From: Sulfuritalea sp.
Lineage (GTDB): Bacteria; Pseudomonadota; Gammaproteobacteria; Burkholderiales; Rhodocyclaceae
Direction: 5' to 3'
DNA: 64,000 nt
Assembly: GCA_023229685.1 (NCBI GenBank)
Contig: JALNYT010000002.1
Span: forward strand, 434,001 to 498,000
The notes beneath the pieces were generated by a model that was not told the origin of the DNA, did no database searches, and worked only from the letters and a program-made list of their open reading frames with translations. This document shows, piece by piece, positions 43,661 to 52,522 of the stretch (its first letter is position 1; each line of letters starts with the position of its first letter). Made by a program: the position numbers and the translations under genes.

Positions 43661-43693
43661 ATGAAGAGGGTTCGACTCCCTTCACCCGCGCCA
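43661..43693. repeat. Duplicated 3' end of tRNA-Gly (att-like direct repeat)
   Basis: 33 bases, ATGAAGAGGGTTCGACTCCC onward, match 41564-41596 with a single change (G for T before CCA). The rest of the tRNA is absent. Same orientation as the intact tRNA, 2.1 kb away, with the kinase gene between. No integrase gene is seen. Confidence 0.92.
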
Positions 43694-43726
43694 GGCCTTA
43701 GTCATCAGGCCAAGTCCTCACGGTCC

Positions 43727-45040
43727 TTACTGTTGGGTCGTTTCCGCCTTGATCGAGAGCCACGTTCCGGCTCGCAATTCAAGCAGATACTCCTCCAGGG
43801 ATTCAACTCGATAGGGCTTCCCGGATTGCCGCCCCTGCTCGATCACCACGGACCTTAGACTGATGATGCGGTCGCAGGCGGTACCCGCCGCGGGACTCGC
43901 CAGTTTGCCCTCGGTCCACACGCGGCGCTGCTGATAGTTCTTGAGCCCGTTCATGGCGGCAATCGTGCTCTGCGCAAGTTCCTCGCGGCCGAGCTCGACG
44001 CTGGTCATCTTGCCGTCGGTGCCGCGTATCGTGGCGCGAACGGTTGCCTCGGGCGCGAACATGGCGATGATTGCCTTCGCGTCGTGGCGGGCAATCGCAT
44101 CATCCAGCTGTCCCAGCCACGTCGTCGCAATCGTGTTCGGTGCGCATTCGCCGGTAGCTGTGGCAGGCCCCGTGACCGGTGCAGCGACCGGCGCCGCGCC
44201 AGTGGCCGCCCCCGACCTCTTGCGCCTTTGTTCCAGTTCGCGCCGACTGTCCTGGTCGGCGGTCTGCGAGTAGCCGTCGAGCTCGGCGTCAAACTCGCCG
44301 GGGACATAGAAATTCGGCACCTTGTCCAGCAATACCGGCATCAGGATGGTGATCAAGGCGCGTCCCTTGAAGCTGCTCTTGTGGTCCTTGGTGAGTGCAG
44401 GGGCGAAGCCGACGCGCCCCGCGTCGATATCGAGTTTGTTCTCGCCAACCTCCATGGTCGTTCCGCCGCGATTGACCTTGTCGTAGGTTCCCTCGCGGTT
44501 CGACGTGGCCGCGGCCAGTTCCGCCGACAGCACATAGGGTTCATGGTCGGTCCCGCGAATGCCGATGGCGGCAGTGGGAGTGACAACCTTGTGTCCGGAG
44601 CGATTGGTGCTGGCAATCCAGCCGCTGATAACCCGCAGCGAACCGGTGACCAGACGCAGGGTGAGATTGTCTGTCGGCCCGTCCTCGGCGACGAAGCGCT
44701 CGGCGACAAACTCGGTGCTCGGGCGAATGGCGACGAAGCCGGCATCTTCGGTCTTGAGCACCGCCTCGGCCAGGGCGGCGGCGCGCACGCGTTCACCGAC
44801 GTAGACCAGGTCGCCTTCGCGCAATTTTCTTTCCTTGCCGGCGGCGCTGCCGGAAGCAGATGCGGCGACCTCGCCGCGGACGCGCAAGACTGCTGCAAAG
44901 CGCTTGCCGGGTTCCGGGCTTGCCGTGGACTCGGCTGCTGATGCCGAATAGCTCGGCAAGGAACTGCCCATGAGGATGCAGAAGACACCCAGGCTGACTG
45001 TGATGGCACTCATCCTTGCGCGATTCAACGACCAATTCAT
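43727..45040 (-). CDS. FecR-domain exported protein with a C-terminal NTF2/SnoaL-like region
   Basis: An exported protein with a signal peptide (VSLGVFCILMGSSLPSYSASA). The FecR-like domain shows FAAVLRVRGEVAASASG, LREGDLVYVGERVRA and the hallmark VVTPTAAIGIRGTDHEPYV. After a Pro/Ala/Thr linker (ATGAAPVAAPVTGPATATGE) comes a domain with LDDAIARHDAKAIIAMFAPE, which resembles the NTF2/SnoaL fold. Unlike classical FecR it has no N-terminal cytosolic anti-sigma part, so it is not a normal iron regulator. Its neighbour is a Cache-type Ser/Thr kinase, and FecR-domain proteins often accompany such kinases. The ATG at 45040 begins the signal peptide. 437 aa. Confidence 0.82.
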   Translation of the reverse strand: MNWSLNRARMSAITVSLGVFCILMGSSLPSYSASAAESTASPEPGKRFAAVLRVRGEVAASASGSAAGKERKLREGDLVYVGERVRAAALAEAVLKTEDAGFVAIRPSTEFVAERFVAEDGPTDNLTLRLVTGSLRVISGWIASTNRSGHKVVTPTAAIGIRGTDHEPYVLSAELAAATSNREGTYDKVNRGGTTMEVGENKLDIDAGRVGFAPALTKDHKSSFKGRALITILMPVLLDKVPNFYVPGEFDAELDGYSQTADQDSRRELEQRRKRSGAATGAAPVAAPVTGPATATGECAPNTIATTWLGQLDDAIARHDAKAIIAMFAPEATVRATIRGTDGKMTSVELGREELAQSTIAAMNGLKNYQQRRVWTEGKLASPAAGTACDRIISLRSVVIEQGRQSGKPYRVESLEEYLLELRAGTWLSIKAETTQQ

Positions 45041-45186
45041 GCTGCGCCCCTGCACTTTCTTGAAAATTGAGGAATCATTGCTGTCGCCATTGAAGCACAC
45101 TCATTGGCAATGAGCCAGTGCAGCCTGCGGCAACATCTCGCGCCGCACCTGGCCACCAGCCAGAATGACGCCGGTGATGTCATCGT

Positions 45187-45903
45187 TCATCGTCGCAGCA
45201 TATTCCAGACCATGGCCACACCATCCTGCAGCAGATCGCCGATGTCGGTGTTCAGCCCATAGCCGCGTTCGCGCTGGCGCTGGCGGCGTTCCCGTTCGCT
45301 GAACAGGATCGCCTCGGCCAGCAGCGTGGGATCCGGCGGGGCCGCCTGCTTCGTCGCGGCCCGCTGATAGCCGGCCAGCGCCGCTTCGACAGCCTGCGTG
45401 TCGAGAATCGCGATCGGCGCGCGGCAATGCTGGCAGGCGCTGTCCTTGCGGATATCCACCGGGGCGCCGCAACCCGTGCAGCGCACGACCCCGATGCGCA
45501 GCTTGAGTTCATCGAGCTCGGCACCCGTCAACTGACGCACAAAACCCTTCTCGATCATGAACTCGGCAAAGGTGATAAAGCGGCCATGCTGGCCGCAGCG
45601 CAGATAGTTGAACAGCCCGCTCTTGACGCGATCCTGCGAATGAATCAGGCGTTCGTTGCAGCGTGGGCAACGCAAGGGGCTGGCCAGCGGCAGGCGCTGG
45701 TCGTCGCGGTGTTCGTGGATCAGCTTGAACAGCCCGATTACGCCGGCCGGCGCGAGTTGCAGGCTTTCGTATTCGTCGAACCAGATGCCCTGACAGGCGA
45801 AGCACAGATCAAGCTCGACCGCGCCGGTGATCTTGCGCAGAAAACGATGCGTGCTCATCGGCGCTCGGCAGGACGGACATGCGGTGATGGCAGACGCAGA
45901 CAT
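45187..45903 (-). CDS. Zinc-ribbon protein (238 aa), TFIIB-type zinc-finger-like
   Basis: Four Cys pairs are visible: CPSCRAPM, CFACQGIWFDEYE, CPRCNERL and, near the middle, CTGCGAPVDIRKDSACQHC. The CFACQGIWFDEYE segment is the typical TFIIB-type zinc-finger signature of the zf-TFIIB family. The C-terminus is a charged helix (SERERRQRQRERGYG). No membrane helix. Function unknown; likely a zinc-structured protein for binding RNA or protein. It lies upstream of the FecR-type gene by about 150 bases on the same strand. Confidence 0.8.
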   Translation of the reverse strand: MSASAITACPSCRAPMSTHRFLRKITGAVELDLCFACQGIWFDEYESLQLAPAGVIGLFKLIHEHRDDQRLPLASPLRCPRCNERLIHSQDRVKSGLFNYLRCGQHGRFITFAEFMIEKGFVRQLTGAELDELKLRIGVVRCTGCGAPVDIRKDSACQHCRAPIAILDTQAVEAALAGYQRAATKQAAPPDPTLLAEAILFSERERRQRQRERGYGLNTDIGDLLQDGVAMVWNMLRR

Positions 45904-45967
45904 CGAAACCTCTCAGAACACACCCGTCATCCAGTTCGGGTCGGGCGTACTTACCTCGAACAATGTG

Positions 45968-46510
45968 TCAGATCGAACGGATGACGCCGCAGGCCACGCG
46001 CTTGCCGGAGTTGCCGGCAGGCTGCGACTTGTAGTCATCGGGATCGGCATGAATCACCACGCTGCGTCTGAGGATGCCACCGGGGCCTTCGGTCAGCGAC
46101 AGCATATCCACCTCGGCGGAAAGCGTGGCCTTGCCGGAACTGTCGGCCACCAGATTCGGCATGTCACCGGCATGGCGCTCGGCGCTGCCGTGATGGCCGT
46201 GCGGCCGACCCGCCGGGTTGAAATGCCCCTTGGCGCTGCTGGCATCGGGCGCGCTGCAATCGCCTGCTTCATGCACATGGAAACCATGCGCGCCCGGCGT
46301 CAGCCCGGCGACACGGGCTTCAATGCGAATCTTCTGGCCGCTGGTCTGAAAACTGATCGTGCCGGTGACGGTGCTGCCGGAACGGGGTTCAAGCGTGGCT
46401 TCGGCTTTGGGGCCGGTGGCCTCCATGCTCGCGCAGGCGTTGAGCAGGCTGGCCGCAGAGACGAAACAGGCGATGCGAATGGCGGGCCAAAAGGCGCTGT
46501 GCGGTTTCAT
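45968..46510 (-). CDS. sodC: Superoxide dismutase [Cu-Zn], lipoprotein
   Basis: Periplasmic enzyme against superoxide. N-terminal signal ends in the lipobox LLNAC, so it is anchored. Copper and zinc ligands are in HGFHVHEAGDCS, GHFNPAGRPHGHHG and VVIHADPDDY with the Asp and His pattern; the C-terminal GKRVACGVI supplies the disulfide cysteine. 180 aa. A good AAGGAG precedes the ATG. Single gene. Confidence 0.94.
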   Translation of the reverse strand: MKPHSAFWPAIRIACFVSAASLLNACASMEATGPKAEATLEPRSGSTVTGTISFQTSGQKIRIEARVAGLTPGAHGFHVHEAGDCSAPDASSAKGHFNPAGRPHGHHGSAERHAGDMPNLVADSSGKATLSAEVDMLSLTEGPGGILRRSVVIHADPDDYKSQPAGNSGKRVACGVIRSI

Positions 46511-46817
46511 GATGCATTCTCCTTGCTTGGTTGGCGGAGCGGAAGAGGAAGAGACTAGGGAGGAGACCGGCGGACCGGATGGAGTTGGCTGACAGTGAAA
46601 AGCTGGGGGCGTGTGTTCATGGCTCTGCTCCCGAGCAGAAACGAGTTGAAAGATTGTAGCGGCTTCGTCCCGGTTCGCGCACTGCAGAAGGGCGGAGCGA
46701 CAGGCAGCCAGACCGTGCGTGGGTAGTGTCGTTTTTCATGGCCTCATGCGAATCTGTGATGATCGAGCCGGTATCAGTAATGTATGGTCCACCGCCGACC
46801 CCTGTCGAGGAATTGAG
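46511..46817. other. Intergenic region between sodC and the HPP gene
   Basis: 307 bases between divergent genes. Apart from the sodC ribosome-binding site (AAGGAG) and a GAGGAATTGAG before the HPP gene, I see no clear promoter, repeat or convincing small gene here. Confidence 0.6.
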
Positions 46818-47534
46818 ATGAGCAACAGAAATCCGGCGCCGCAGTCGCCGTGGCAGAAAATGCTGGGCATCGAATTGAGCCCGGTGAGCCATCGTGAGCG
46901 GCTGGTATCCGCGCTTGGCGGTTTTGTCGGCCTGCTCGTCGTTTTTCTTGCCAGTCACGTTCTGGGTGGCGCACCGTCGGCACCGCTGGTGATTTTTTCA
47001 ATCGGGGCGTCGGCGGTGCTGGTGTTCGGGGTACCGCACGGGGCTCTCTCGCAGCCATGGCCGGTGCTCGGCGGGCATCTGGTTTCCGCGTTGATCGGTG
47101 TCGCCTGCGCGCACCTGGTGCCGGATACGGCGCTCGCGGCAGCTGTCGCGGTGGGCCTCTCCATCGCCGCGATGCACTACCTGCGCTGCATCCATCCGCC
47201 CGGCGGGGCAACGGCACTGGCGGCCGTTCTGGGCGGCGAGTCTCTGCGCGGGCTGGGTTTCGGCTTCGTGCTGTCGCCGGTGCTGCTCAACGTCATGGTC
47301 ATCCTGGCGGCGGCGGTGGCCTTCAACGCATTGTTCCCCTGGCGCCGGTACCCGGCCTTCCTGGCGGAACCGGCCAGCGCCGGTTACGCGGCGATTTCGC
47401 ACGAAGACTTCGTCTATGCTCTCGCGGAACTGGATTCCTTCATCGACGTTTCCGAAGATGATCTGCTGCGCATTTACGGCCTCGCTACGGGACGGCACCG
47501 CGCGGTGGAGGCACAGGTCGCCGCCGCTGCATGA
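46818..47534 (+). CDS. HPP-family membrane protein
   Basis: Integral membrane protein with the family signature HYLRCIHPPGGATALAAVLG. About four or five hydrophobic segments (for example LGGFVGLLVVFLASHVLGG and VLLNVMVILAAAVAFNALF) follow a short cytosolic start. HPP proteins have been linked to nitrite transport in plants and cyanobacteria, but function here is unknown. ATG at 46818 with GAGGAATTG upstream. 238 aa. Ends 37 bases before the convergent fdhD stop. Confidence 0.88.
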   Translation: MSNRNPAPQSPWQKMLGIELSPVSHRERLVSALGGFVGLLVVFLASHVLGGAPSAPLVIFSIGASAVLVFGVPHGALSQPWPVLGGHLVSALIGVACAHLVPDTALAAAVAVGLSIAAMHYLRCIHPPGGATALAAVLGGESLRGLGFGFVLSPVLLNVMVILAAAVAFNALFPWRRYPAFLAEPASAGYAAISHEDFVYALAELDSFIDVSEDDLLRIYGLATGRHRAVEAQVAAAA

Positions 47535-47571
47535 CAAATCGCCGTACCTCCAGCGCCGACTCTGACAAAGC

Positions 47572-48393
47572 CTATGCGGCGAAATCGATCCGCTCGGCGC
47601 CGTTGAAGACCATGAAGCGTTCGTTACGGGCGCGACCGATCAGGGTGACGCCGCACTGGCGGGCCACGTCGAGCCCCATCTCGGTGGTGCCGGAGCGGGA
47701 GACCAGGACCGGGATGCCCATCTCGACCACCTTGATCACCATTTCCGAGGTCAGCCGGCCGGTGGTGTAGAACAGCTTGTCGGAACCCGCTTCGCCCTCC
47801 ATCCACATCAGGCCGGAGATCGAATCCACCGCATTGTGGCGACCGATGTCCTCGACGTGATGGAGGATGCGGCTGCCCGCCGCGAGCACGCAGCCATGCA
47901 CGGCGCCGGAGCGCTTATAGACGGTGTCGAGTTGGCGCACCCGATCGATCAGGGCGAACAGGGTCGAGCGGGCGACGCGGAAGCCGTCGTCCCGCAGCGG
48001 TGTCAGGCGCTCCAGCGCGTTGCCGAACTGTGTACCCTGGCCGCAGCCGGCAGTCACGGTACGACGGCGCAGCAGATCGTTGCAGCGCTCGCCGCCGTCA
48101 CCGTCGAGCGTGGTGATGGCCGCTGCGCCGACCTGCCAATCCACCTGGATCGAGGCGACATCGCGCAGGTTCTCGACCAGGCGCTGGTTGCGCAGGTAGC
48201 CGAGCACCAGCGCCTCGGGCAACTGGCCGAGGCTCATCAGGGTGACGATCTCGCGCTTATCGAGATACAGGGTCAGCGCGCGTTCGCCGGGCATCTGCGT
48301 CGGCAGCTGTTTCCCGTCCTGATCCAGCACGGTACCGGCGATCACCGGCTCGCAGCGCGCCTCGGAGAGCAGGGGGCGACATTCCATTAGCAT
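47572..48393 (-). CDS. fdhD: Formate dehydrogenase sulfur-transfer protein FdhD
   Basis: Needed to sulfurate the molybdenum (Mo-bisPGD) cofactor of formate dehydrogenase using IscS-derived sulfur. Family pieces: RDVASIQVDWQVG, TVTAGCGQGTQFG, VHGCVLAAGSRILHHVEDIG, RHNAVDSISG and EMVIKVVEMGIPVLVSRSG. The loop usually containing CxxC has only one cysteine (GCGQG), a variation I note and cannot evaluate. 273 aa. Last gene of the formate dehydrogenase cluster. Confidence 0.95.
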   Translation of the reverse strand: MLMECRPLLSEARCEPVIAGTVLDQDGKQLPTQMPGERALTLYLDKREIVTLMSLGQLPEALVLGYLRNQRLVENLRDVASIQVDWQVGAAAITTLDGDGGERCNDLLRRRTVTAGCGQGTQFGNALERLTPLRDDGFRVARSTLFALIDRVRQLDTVYKRSGAVHGCVLAAGSRILHHVEDIGRHNAVDSISGLMWMEGEAGSDKLFYTTGRLTSEMVIKVVEMGIPVLVSRSGTTEMGLDVARQCGVTLIGRARNERFMVFNGAERIDFAA

Positions 48394-48403
48394 CGCAGGC
48401 TCC

Positions 48404-48787
48404 CTATTTCTTTACGGGCGCAGCGACGACCGGCTTAGCAGCGGCAGCAGGAGCAGCCGCGGGCGCAGCGGCAGCTGGAGCAGGAGCAGGAGCAGGAGCA
48501 GCTGCGGGCGCAGCGGCAACCGTCACCGGCGGTACGAATTTGCCGGGATCGGCGCAGGGCGCGCCGCCTGTCGTTTTCTTGCCCTTGCCCGCCGGCGTCG
48601 CGAGGTAGCGTTTGGCGGTCTTGTCCTGCGACTGGCAGACCTGGTAGGCGGCGATCTTGTCCTTGTGCGCGTTCTCGGCTTTGGTCAGTGCCGCCTTTTC
48701 CTTCGCCTCGGGCGAGGGATCGGGCAGCTTGGCGAAGGCGCTGCCGGCAACAAGGGCAGCGCTGAGGATGAATGCAACAGCTTTCAT
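48404..48787 (-). CDS. Small exported Ala/Pro-rich protein in the fdh operon
   Basis: Not recognised beyond its position. Signal peptide KAVAFILSAALVAGSAFA; then a mature part with EAKEKAALTKAENAHKDK, YQVCQSQDKTAKRYLA and APCADP (two cysteines), and a long Ala/Pro/Val tail. Likely periplasmic, where the formate dehydrogenase works. ATG at 48787 with GGAGCCGA upstream. 127 aa. Similar small proteins may exist in related betaproteobacterial fdh loci, but I cannot check. Confidence 0.7.
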   Translation of the reverse strand: MKAVAFILSAALVAGSAFAKLPDPSPEAKEKAALTKAENAHKDKIAAYQVCQSQDKTAKRYLATPAGKGKKTTGGAPCADPGKFVPPVTVAAAPAAAPAPAPAPAAAAPAAAPAAAAKPVVAAPVKK

Positions 48788-48798
48788 GGTCGGCTCCT

Positions 48799-48996
48799 TC
48801 AATGGACGCGCTTGTATTCGTTCTGGGTCTGGTTGCGGGTGCGCAGGGCGGATTCCCACTTCGCCTTGTCGCCGCCGTAGTTGGCCTCGTAGGGCTTGGC
48901 ATCGGTCTTGCCGCGATAGTCGCCGACCGTCTGGACCGCTTCGCCGCAGCCCGCCAGCAGGCCGGCGCTGATCAGCATCGCCGTGAGCATTCTCAT
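48799..48996 (-). CDS. Small lipoprotein in the fdh operon (65 aa)
   Basis: The N-terminus MRMLTAMLISAGLLAGCGEA is a lipoprotein signal with lipobox LAGC. The mature part is short and charged (GDYRGKTDAKPYEANYGGDK). The start overlaps the fdhB stop (ATGA), so it is coupled with the beta subunit. Function unknown; possibly an assembly or anchor helper for the periplasmic enzyme. Confidence 0.72.
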   Translation of the reverse strand: MRMLTAMLISAGLLAGCGEAVQTVGDYRGKTDAKPYEANYGGDKAKWESALRTRNQTQNEYKRVH

Positions 48997-49622
48997 TTTT
49001 GGACCTCCTTCTTTGCCGGTGCCGGTGCCGGTGCGCCGTCCTTGCCATACGCCTGTTGCCAGCCCCAGAGTTCGCCTCCCTTGCCGCGAGTCAGCGCGCG
49101 CTCGCGGAAGATTTCCGAGATCACGTCGGCATCGCCGGCGAGCAGCGCCTTGGTCGAGCACATTTCGGCGCACAGCGGGAGCTTGCCTTCCGCCAAACGG
49201 TTGCCACCGTATTTCTGGTGCTCGTCCGCCGAGCCGTCCTTTTCCGGCCCACCGGCACAGAAGGTGCATTTGTCCATCTTGCCGCGGATGCCGAAGTTGC
49301 CCTCCTGCGGGAACTGCGGTGCGCCGAACGGGCAGGCGTAGAAGCAGTAGCCGCAGCCGATGCACTGGTCCTTGTCGTGCAGCACCACGCCTTCGTCGGT
49401 GCGGTAGAAGCAGTCGGTCGGGCAGACTGCCATGCAGGGTGCGTCGGAACAGTGCATGCAGGCCACCGAGACGCTCTTCTCGCCGGGCAGGCCGTCACCG
49501 AGCGTGACGACGCGCCGGCGCTGGATGCCCCACGGGGTTTCGTTCTCGTTCTTGCAGGCGGTGACGCAGCCGTTGCACTCGATGCAACGTTCCGAATCAC
49601 AGAGGAATTTCATTCGTGCCAT
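48993..49622 (-). CDS. fdhB: Formate dehydrogenase iron-sulfur (beta) subunit
   Basis: Electron-transfer subunit between the molybdenum alpha subunit and the cytochrome b gamma subunit. Cysteine groups for four [4Fe-4S] clusters: CIECNGCVTACKNE, CMHCSDAPCMAVCPTDC, CIGCGYCFYACPFG and CTFC...LCAEMC. No Tat signal, as expected when co-exported with FdhA. 209 aa. Separated from fdhA by ten bases. Confidence 0.94.
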   Translation of the reverse strand: MARMKFLCDSERCIECNGCVTACKNENETPWGIQRRRVVTLGDGLPGEKSVSVACMHCSDAPCMAVCPTDCFYRTDEGVVLHDKDQCIGCGYCFYACPFGAPQFPQEGNFGIRGKMDKCTFCAGGPEKDGSADEHQKYGGNRLAEGKLPLCAEMCSTKALLAGDADVISEIFRERALTRGKGGELWGWQQAYGKDGAPAPAPAKKEVQK

Positions 49623-49632
49623 CGTCTTCTCC

Positions 49633-52512
49633 TCAGGCTTTCACGACCTGGCAAACGGTCGTCTTGGTTTCCTGCATCATCGTCACGCTGTCGTAGCCGT
49701 AGGTAGTGGCGGTGTTGACTGCCTCGCCGCGCACGATCGGGTGCGCCCCCTCCGGGTAGTACTTGAGCATGTCTTCGCCCATCCAGCGTCCAGAGAAGTG
49801 AAACGGCATGAAGCAGGTAGTGGCATCGACGCGCTCGGTGACCTGCGCCTTGACCTTGAGCTGAGCGCCGGTCGGCGTCTTGACCCAGACATCCTCGCCG
49901 TCGCGGATGCCGCGATCGTTGGCCGCCTTGGGGTTGATCTCGACGAACGCTTCCTGCTGCAACTCGGCCAGCCACGGGTTGGAGCGAGTCTCCTCGCCGC
50001 CGCCTTCGTATTCGACCAGGCGGCCGGAAGTCAAAATCAGCGGGAAGTCCTTGCCGATGTCCTTGTTCTTCTGCTGCACGCTCTTGAACAGCGTGGGCAG
50101 TCGCCAGAAGGCTTTCTTGTCGTCATGGGTCGGATATTTTTCGACCATGTCGGCGCGCGGCGAGTACAGCGCTTCGCGGTGCAAGGGCACGGCGTCGGGA
50201 AAGTTCCACACCACGGCGCGCGCCTTGGCGTTGCCGAAGGGGTGGCAGCCGTGCACCTTCATCACCACGCGCTGGATGCCGCCGGACAGGTCGGTCTTCC
50301 AGTTCTTGCCCTCGGCTTCCTTCTTTTCCTCATCGGTAAGGTCGTCCCACCAGCCCAGTTTCTTGAGCAGGACATGGTCGAATTCGGGATAGCCGAACTG
50401 CAGGTCGGCGCCTTTCGAGGCCGAGCCGTCACCGGCCAGGAGCGAGACGCCGTCGCGCTCGACGCCGAAGTTGGCGCGGAAGTTGCCGCCGCCGTCCATC
50501 ACGTGCCTGCTGGTATCGTACAGATTCGGGCTGCCCGGGTGCTTCATCTCCGGCGTGCCGTAGCAGGGCCAGGGCAGGCCGAAATAGTCGCCGTCGCACG
50601 GGCCGCCCTTGGCCCTCAGCGTCTTCACGTCGAAGGTGTGCATGTTCTTCATGTGCAGTTTGAGGCGCTCGGGCGACTGGCCGGTGTAGCCGATGGTCCA
50701 GCTGCCCTTGTTGATTTCGCGCAGGGTGTCCTCCATGCTCGGCTCGTTGTTCGTCACCTTGATGTTCTTGGTGAATTCCTTCTCGAAGCCGAACTTCTGC
50801 GCCAGCAGATACATGATGGTGTGGTCGGGCTTCGATTCGAACAGAGGCTCGATGACCTTTTCGCGCCACTGCAGCGAGCGGTTCGATGCAGTGACGGAGC
50901 CCACCGTCTCGAACTGCGTCGATGCCGGCAGCAGGTAGACACCGTCCTTGCGTGCCATCGCTCCCATCGCCGCGGTGGCCGACGGGTAGGGATCGACCAC
51001 CACCAGCAGATCGAGCGCCTTCATGGCTTCGATCATTTCCTTGCCGCGCGATTGCGAGTTGGGCGCCATGCCCCAATACACGACGGCCTTGAGGTTGGGT
51101 CCCTGGTCGATGTTCTCGTTCTTTTCCAGCACGCCGTCGATCCAGCGCGAGACCGTGATGCCCGGCTTGGTCATCATCGCCTCGGAGGCGTAGCGGCTCT
51201 TGATCCATTCGTAATCGACACCCCAGACGCGTGCCCAGTGCTTCCAGGCGCCGGCGGCGATGCCGTAGTAGCCGGGCAGCGAATCCGGATTGGGACCGAG
51301 GTCGGTGGCGCCCTGCACGTTGTCATGGCCGCGGAAGATGTTGGCGCCGCCGCCCGACTTGCCGATGTTGCCCAGGGCCAGTTGCAGGATGCAGAAGGCC
51401 CGCACCATGGCGTTGCCGATCGAATGCTGGGTCTGGCCCATGCACCAGACGATGCTCGAGGGCCGGTTCTTGGCCATGGTTTCGGCGACCTTGAACAGGG
51501 TTTCGCCATCGACGCCGCACGCCTCCTTGACCACCTCGGGTGTCCATTTGGCGACTTCCTCGCGCACCTTTTCCATGCCGTAGACGCGGTCGGCGATGTA
51601 CTGCTTGTCTTCCCAGCCGTTCTTGAAGACGTGGTACAGGATGCCCCAGATCACCGGGATGTCCGTGCCGGAGCGGAACCGCACGTACTGGTCGGCCTTG
51701 GCCGCCGTGCGCGTGAAACGCGGGTCGGCGACGATGATCTTGGTGCCGGACTCCTTGGCATGCAGCACGTGCATCATCGCCACCGGGTGGGCTTCCGCCG
51801 CGTTCGACCCCATGAAGAAGATCGCCTTGGCGTTCTGCATGTCGTTATAGGAGTTGGTCATCGCTCCGTAGCCCCAGGTATTGGCGACTCCGGCGACGGT
51901 CGTGGCGTGGCAGACGCGGGCCTGGTGGTCGCAGTTGTTGGTGCCCCAGAAGGAGACGAACTTGCGCATCAGGTAGGACTGTTCGTTGCTGTGCTTCGAG
52001 GAGCCGATCCAGTAGACGGCGTCGGGGCCGTGCTGCTTGCGGATCGCCAGCAGCTTTTCGCCGATTTCGTTCAGCGCCTGGTCCCAGCTGATCTTCTGGT
52101 ACTTGCCGTCGACCAGCTTCATCGGGTACTTGAGGCGCATCTCGCCATGACCATGCTCGCGTACCGAGGCGCCCTTGGCACAGTGGGCGCCGAGGTTGAT
52201 CGGTGAATCGAATACCGGCTCCTGGCCGACCCAGACGCCGTTCACCACTTCGGCATCGATCGCGCAGCCGACCGAGCAGTGGGTGCAGACGGTGCGGCGT
52301 ATTTCGACCTTGCCTTCCTTCCCCGGGTCGGCGGCTTCGGCCTGGCGCATCATGCCGCCACCGAGCTGACCGGCCACCGCACCGACCCCGAGGCCGATGC
52401 CGGAGCGCTTGAGGAAGGTGCGTCGGTCGATGGTTTCCGGTGCACTGAGCGAGACATCGCGGGTCAGGCGGGACCGGCGCGTGGCGGCAGTCTTGTTTTT
52501 TTGCATCAGCAT
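49633..52512 (-). CDS. fdhA: Formate dehydrogenase catalytic (alpha) subunit, Tat-exported, cysteine form
   Basis: Molybdenum or tungsten bis-PGD enzyme that oxidises formate to CO2 in the periplasm. Tat signal with Arg30-Arg31 (DRRTFLKRSGIG); [4Fe-4S] ligands Cys76, Cys79, Cys83 and Cys111; the metal ligand is Cys201 in ARVCHATTVAG, so no selenocysteine or SECIS is needed. Then MoCo-binding WIGSSKHSNEQSY and the C-terminal molydopterin dinucleotide domain. ATG at 52512 with strong GGAGG; the longer frame is not conserved. 959 aa. Electrons pass via FdhB and the gamma subunit to quinone. Confidence 0.96.
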   Translation of the reverse strand: MLMQKNKTAATRRSRLTRDVSLSAPETIDRRTFLKRSGIGLGVGAVAGQLGGGMMRQAEAADPGKEGKVEIRRTVCTHCSVGCAIDAEVVNGVWVGQEPVFDSPINLGAHCAKGASVREHGHGEMRLKYPMKLVDGKYQKISWDQALNEIGEKLLAIRKQHGPDAVYWIGSSKHSNEQSYLMRKFVSFWGTNNCDHQARVCHATTVAGVANTWGYGAMTNSYNDMQNAKAIFFMGSNAAEAHPVAMMHVLHAKESGTKIIVADPRFTRTAAKADQYVRFRSGTDIPVIWGILYHVFKNGWEDKQYIADRVYGMEKVREEVAKWTPEVVKEACGVDGETLFKVAETMAKNRPSSIVWCMGQTQHSIGNAMVRAFCILQLALGNIGKSGGGANIFRGHDNVQGATDLGPNPDSLPGYYGIAAGAWKHWARVWGVDYEWIKSRYASEAMMTKPGITVSRWIDGVLEKNENIDQGPNLKAVVYWGMAPNSQSRGKEMIEAMKALDLLVVVDPYPSATAAMGAMARKDGVYLLPASTQFETVGSVTASNRSLQWREKVIEPLFESKPDHTIMYLLAQKFGFEKEFTKNIKVTNNEPSMEDTLREINKGSWTIGYTGQSPERLKLHMKNMHTFDVKTLRAKGGPCDGDYFGLPWPCYGTPEMKHPGSPNLYDTSRHVMDGGGNFRANFGVERDGVSLLAGDGSASKGADLQFGYPEFDHVLLKKLGWWDDLTDEEKKEAEGKNWKTDLSGGIQRVVMKVHGCHPFGNAKARAVVWNFPDAVPLHREALYSPRADMVEKYPTHDDKKAFWRLPTLFKSVQQKNKDIGKDFPLILTSGRLVEYEGGGEETRSNPWLAELQQEAFVEINPKAANDRGIRDGEDVWVKTPTGAQLKVKAQVTERVDATTCFMPFHFSGRWMGEDMLKYYPEGAHPIVRGEAVNTATTYGYDSVTMMQETKTTVCQVVKA

Positions 52513-52522
52513 GTTGTCCTCC

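Noticed and set aside
49432..52206. 924-codon plus-strand frame
   Set aside because: It lies opposite fdhA, which has all expected motifs; the frame is a GC-rich shadow rich in His, Arg and Gly with no recognisable domain.
49633..52512. Selenocysteine formate dehydrogenase
   Set aside because: The metal-ligand position is an ordinary Cys codon (residue 201) and the frame has no internal TGA.
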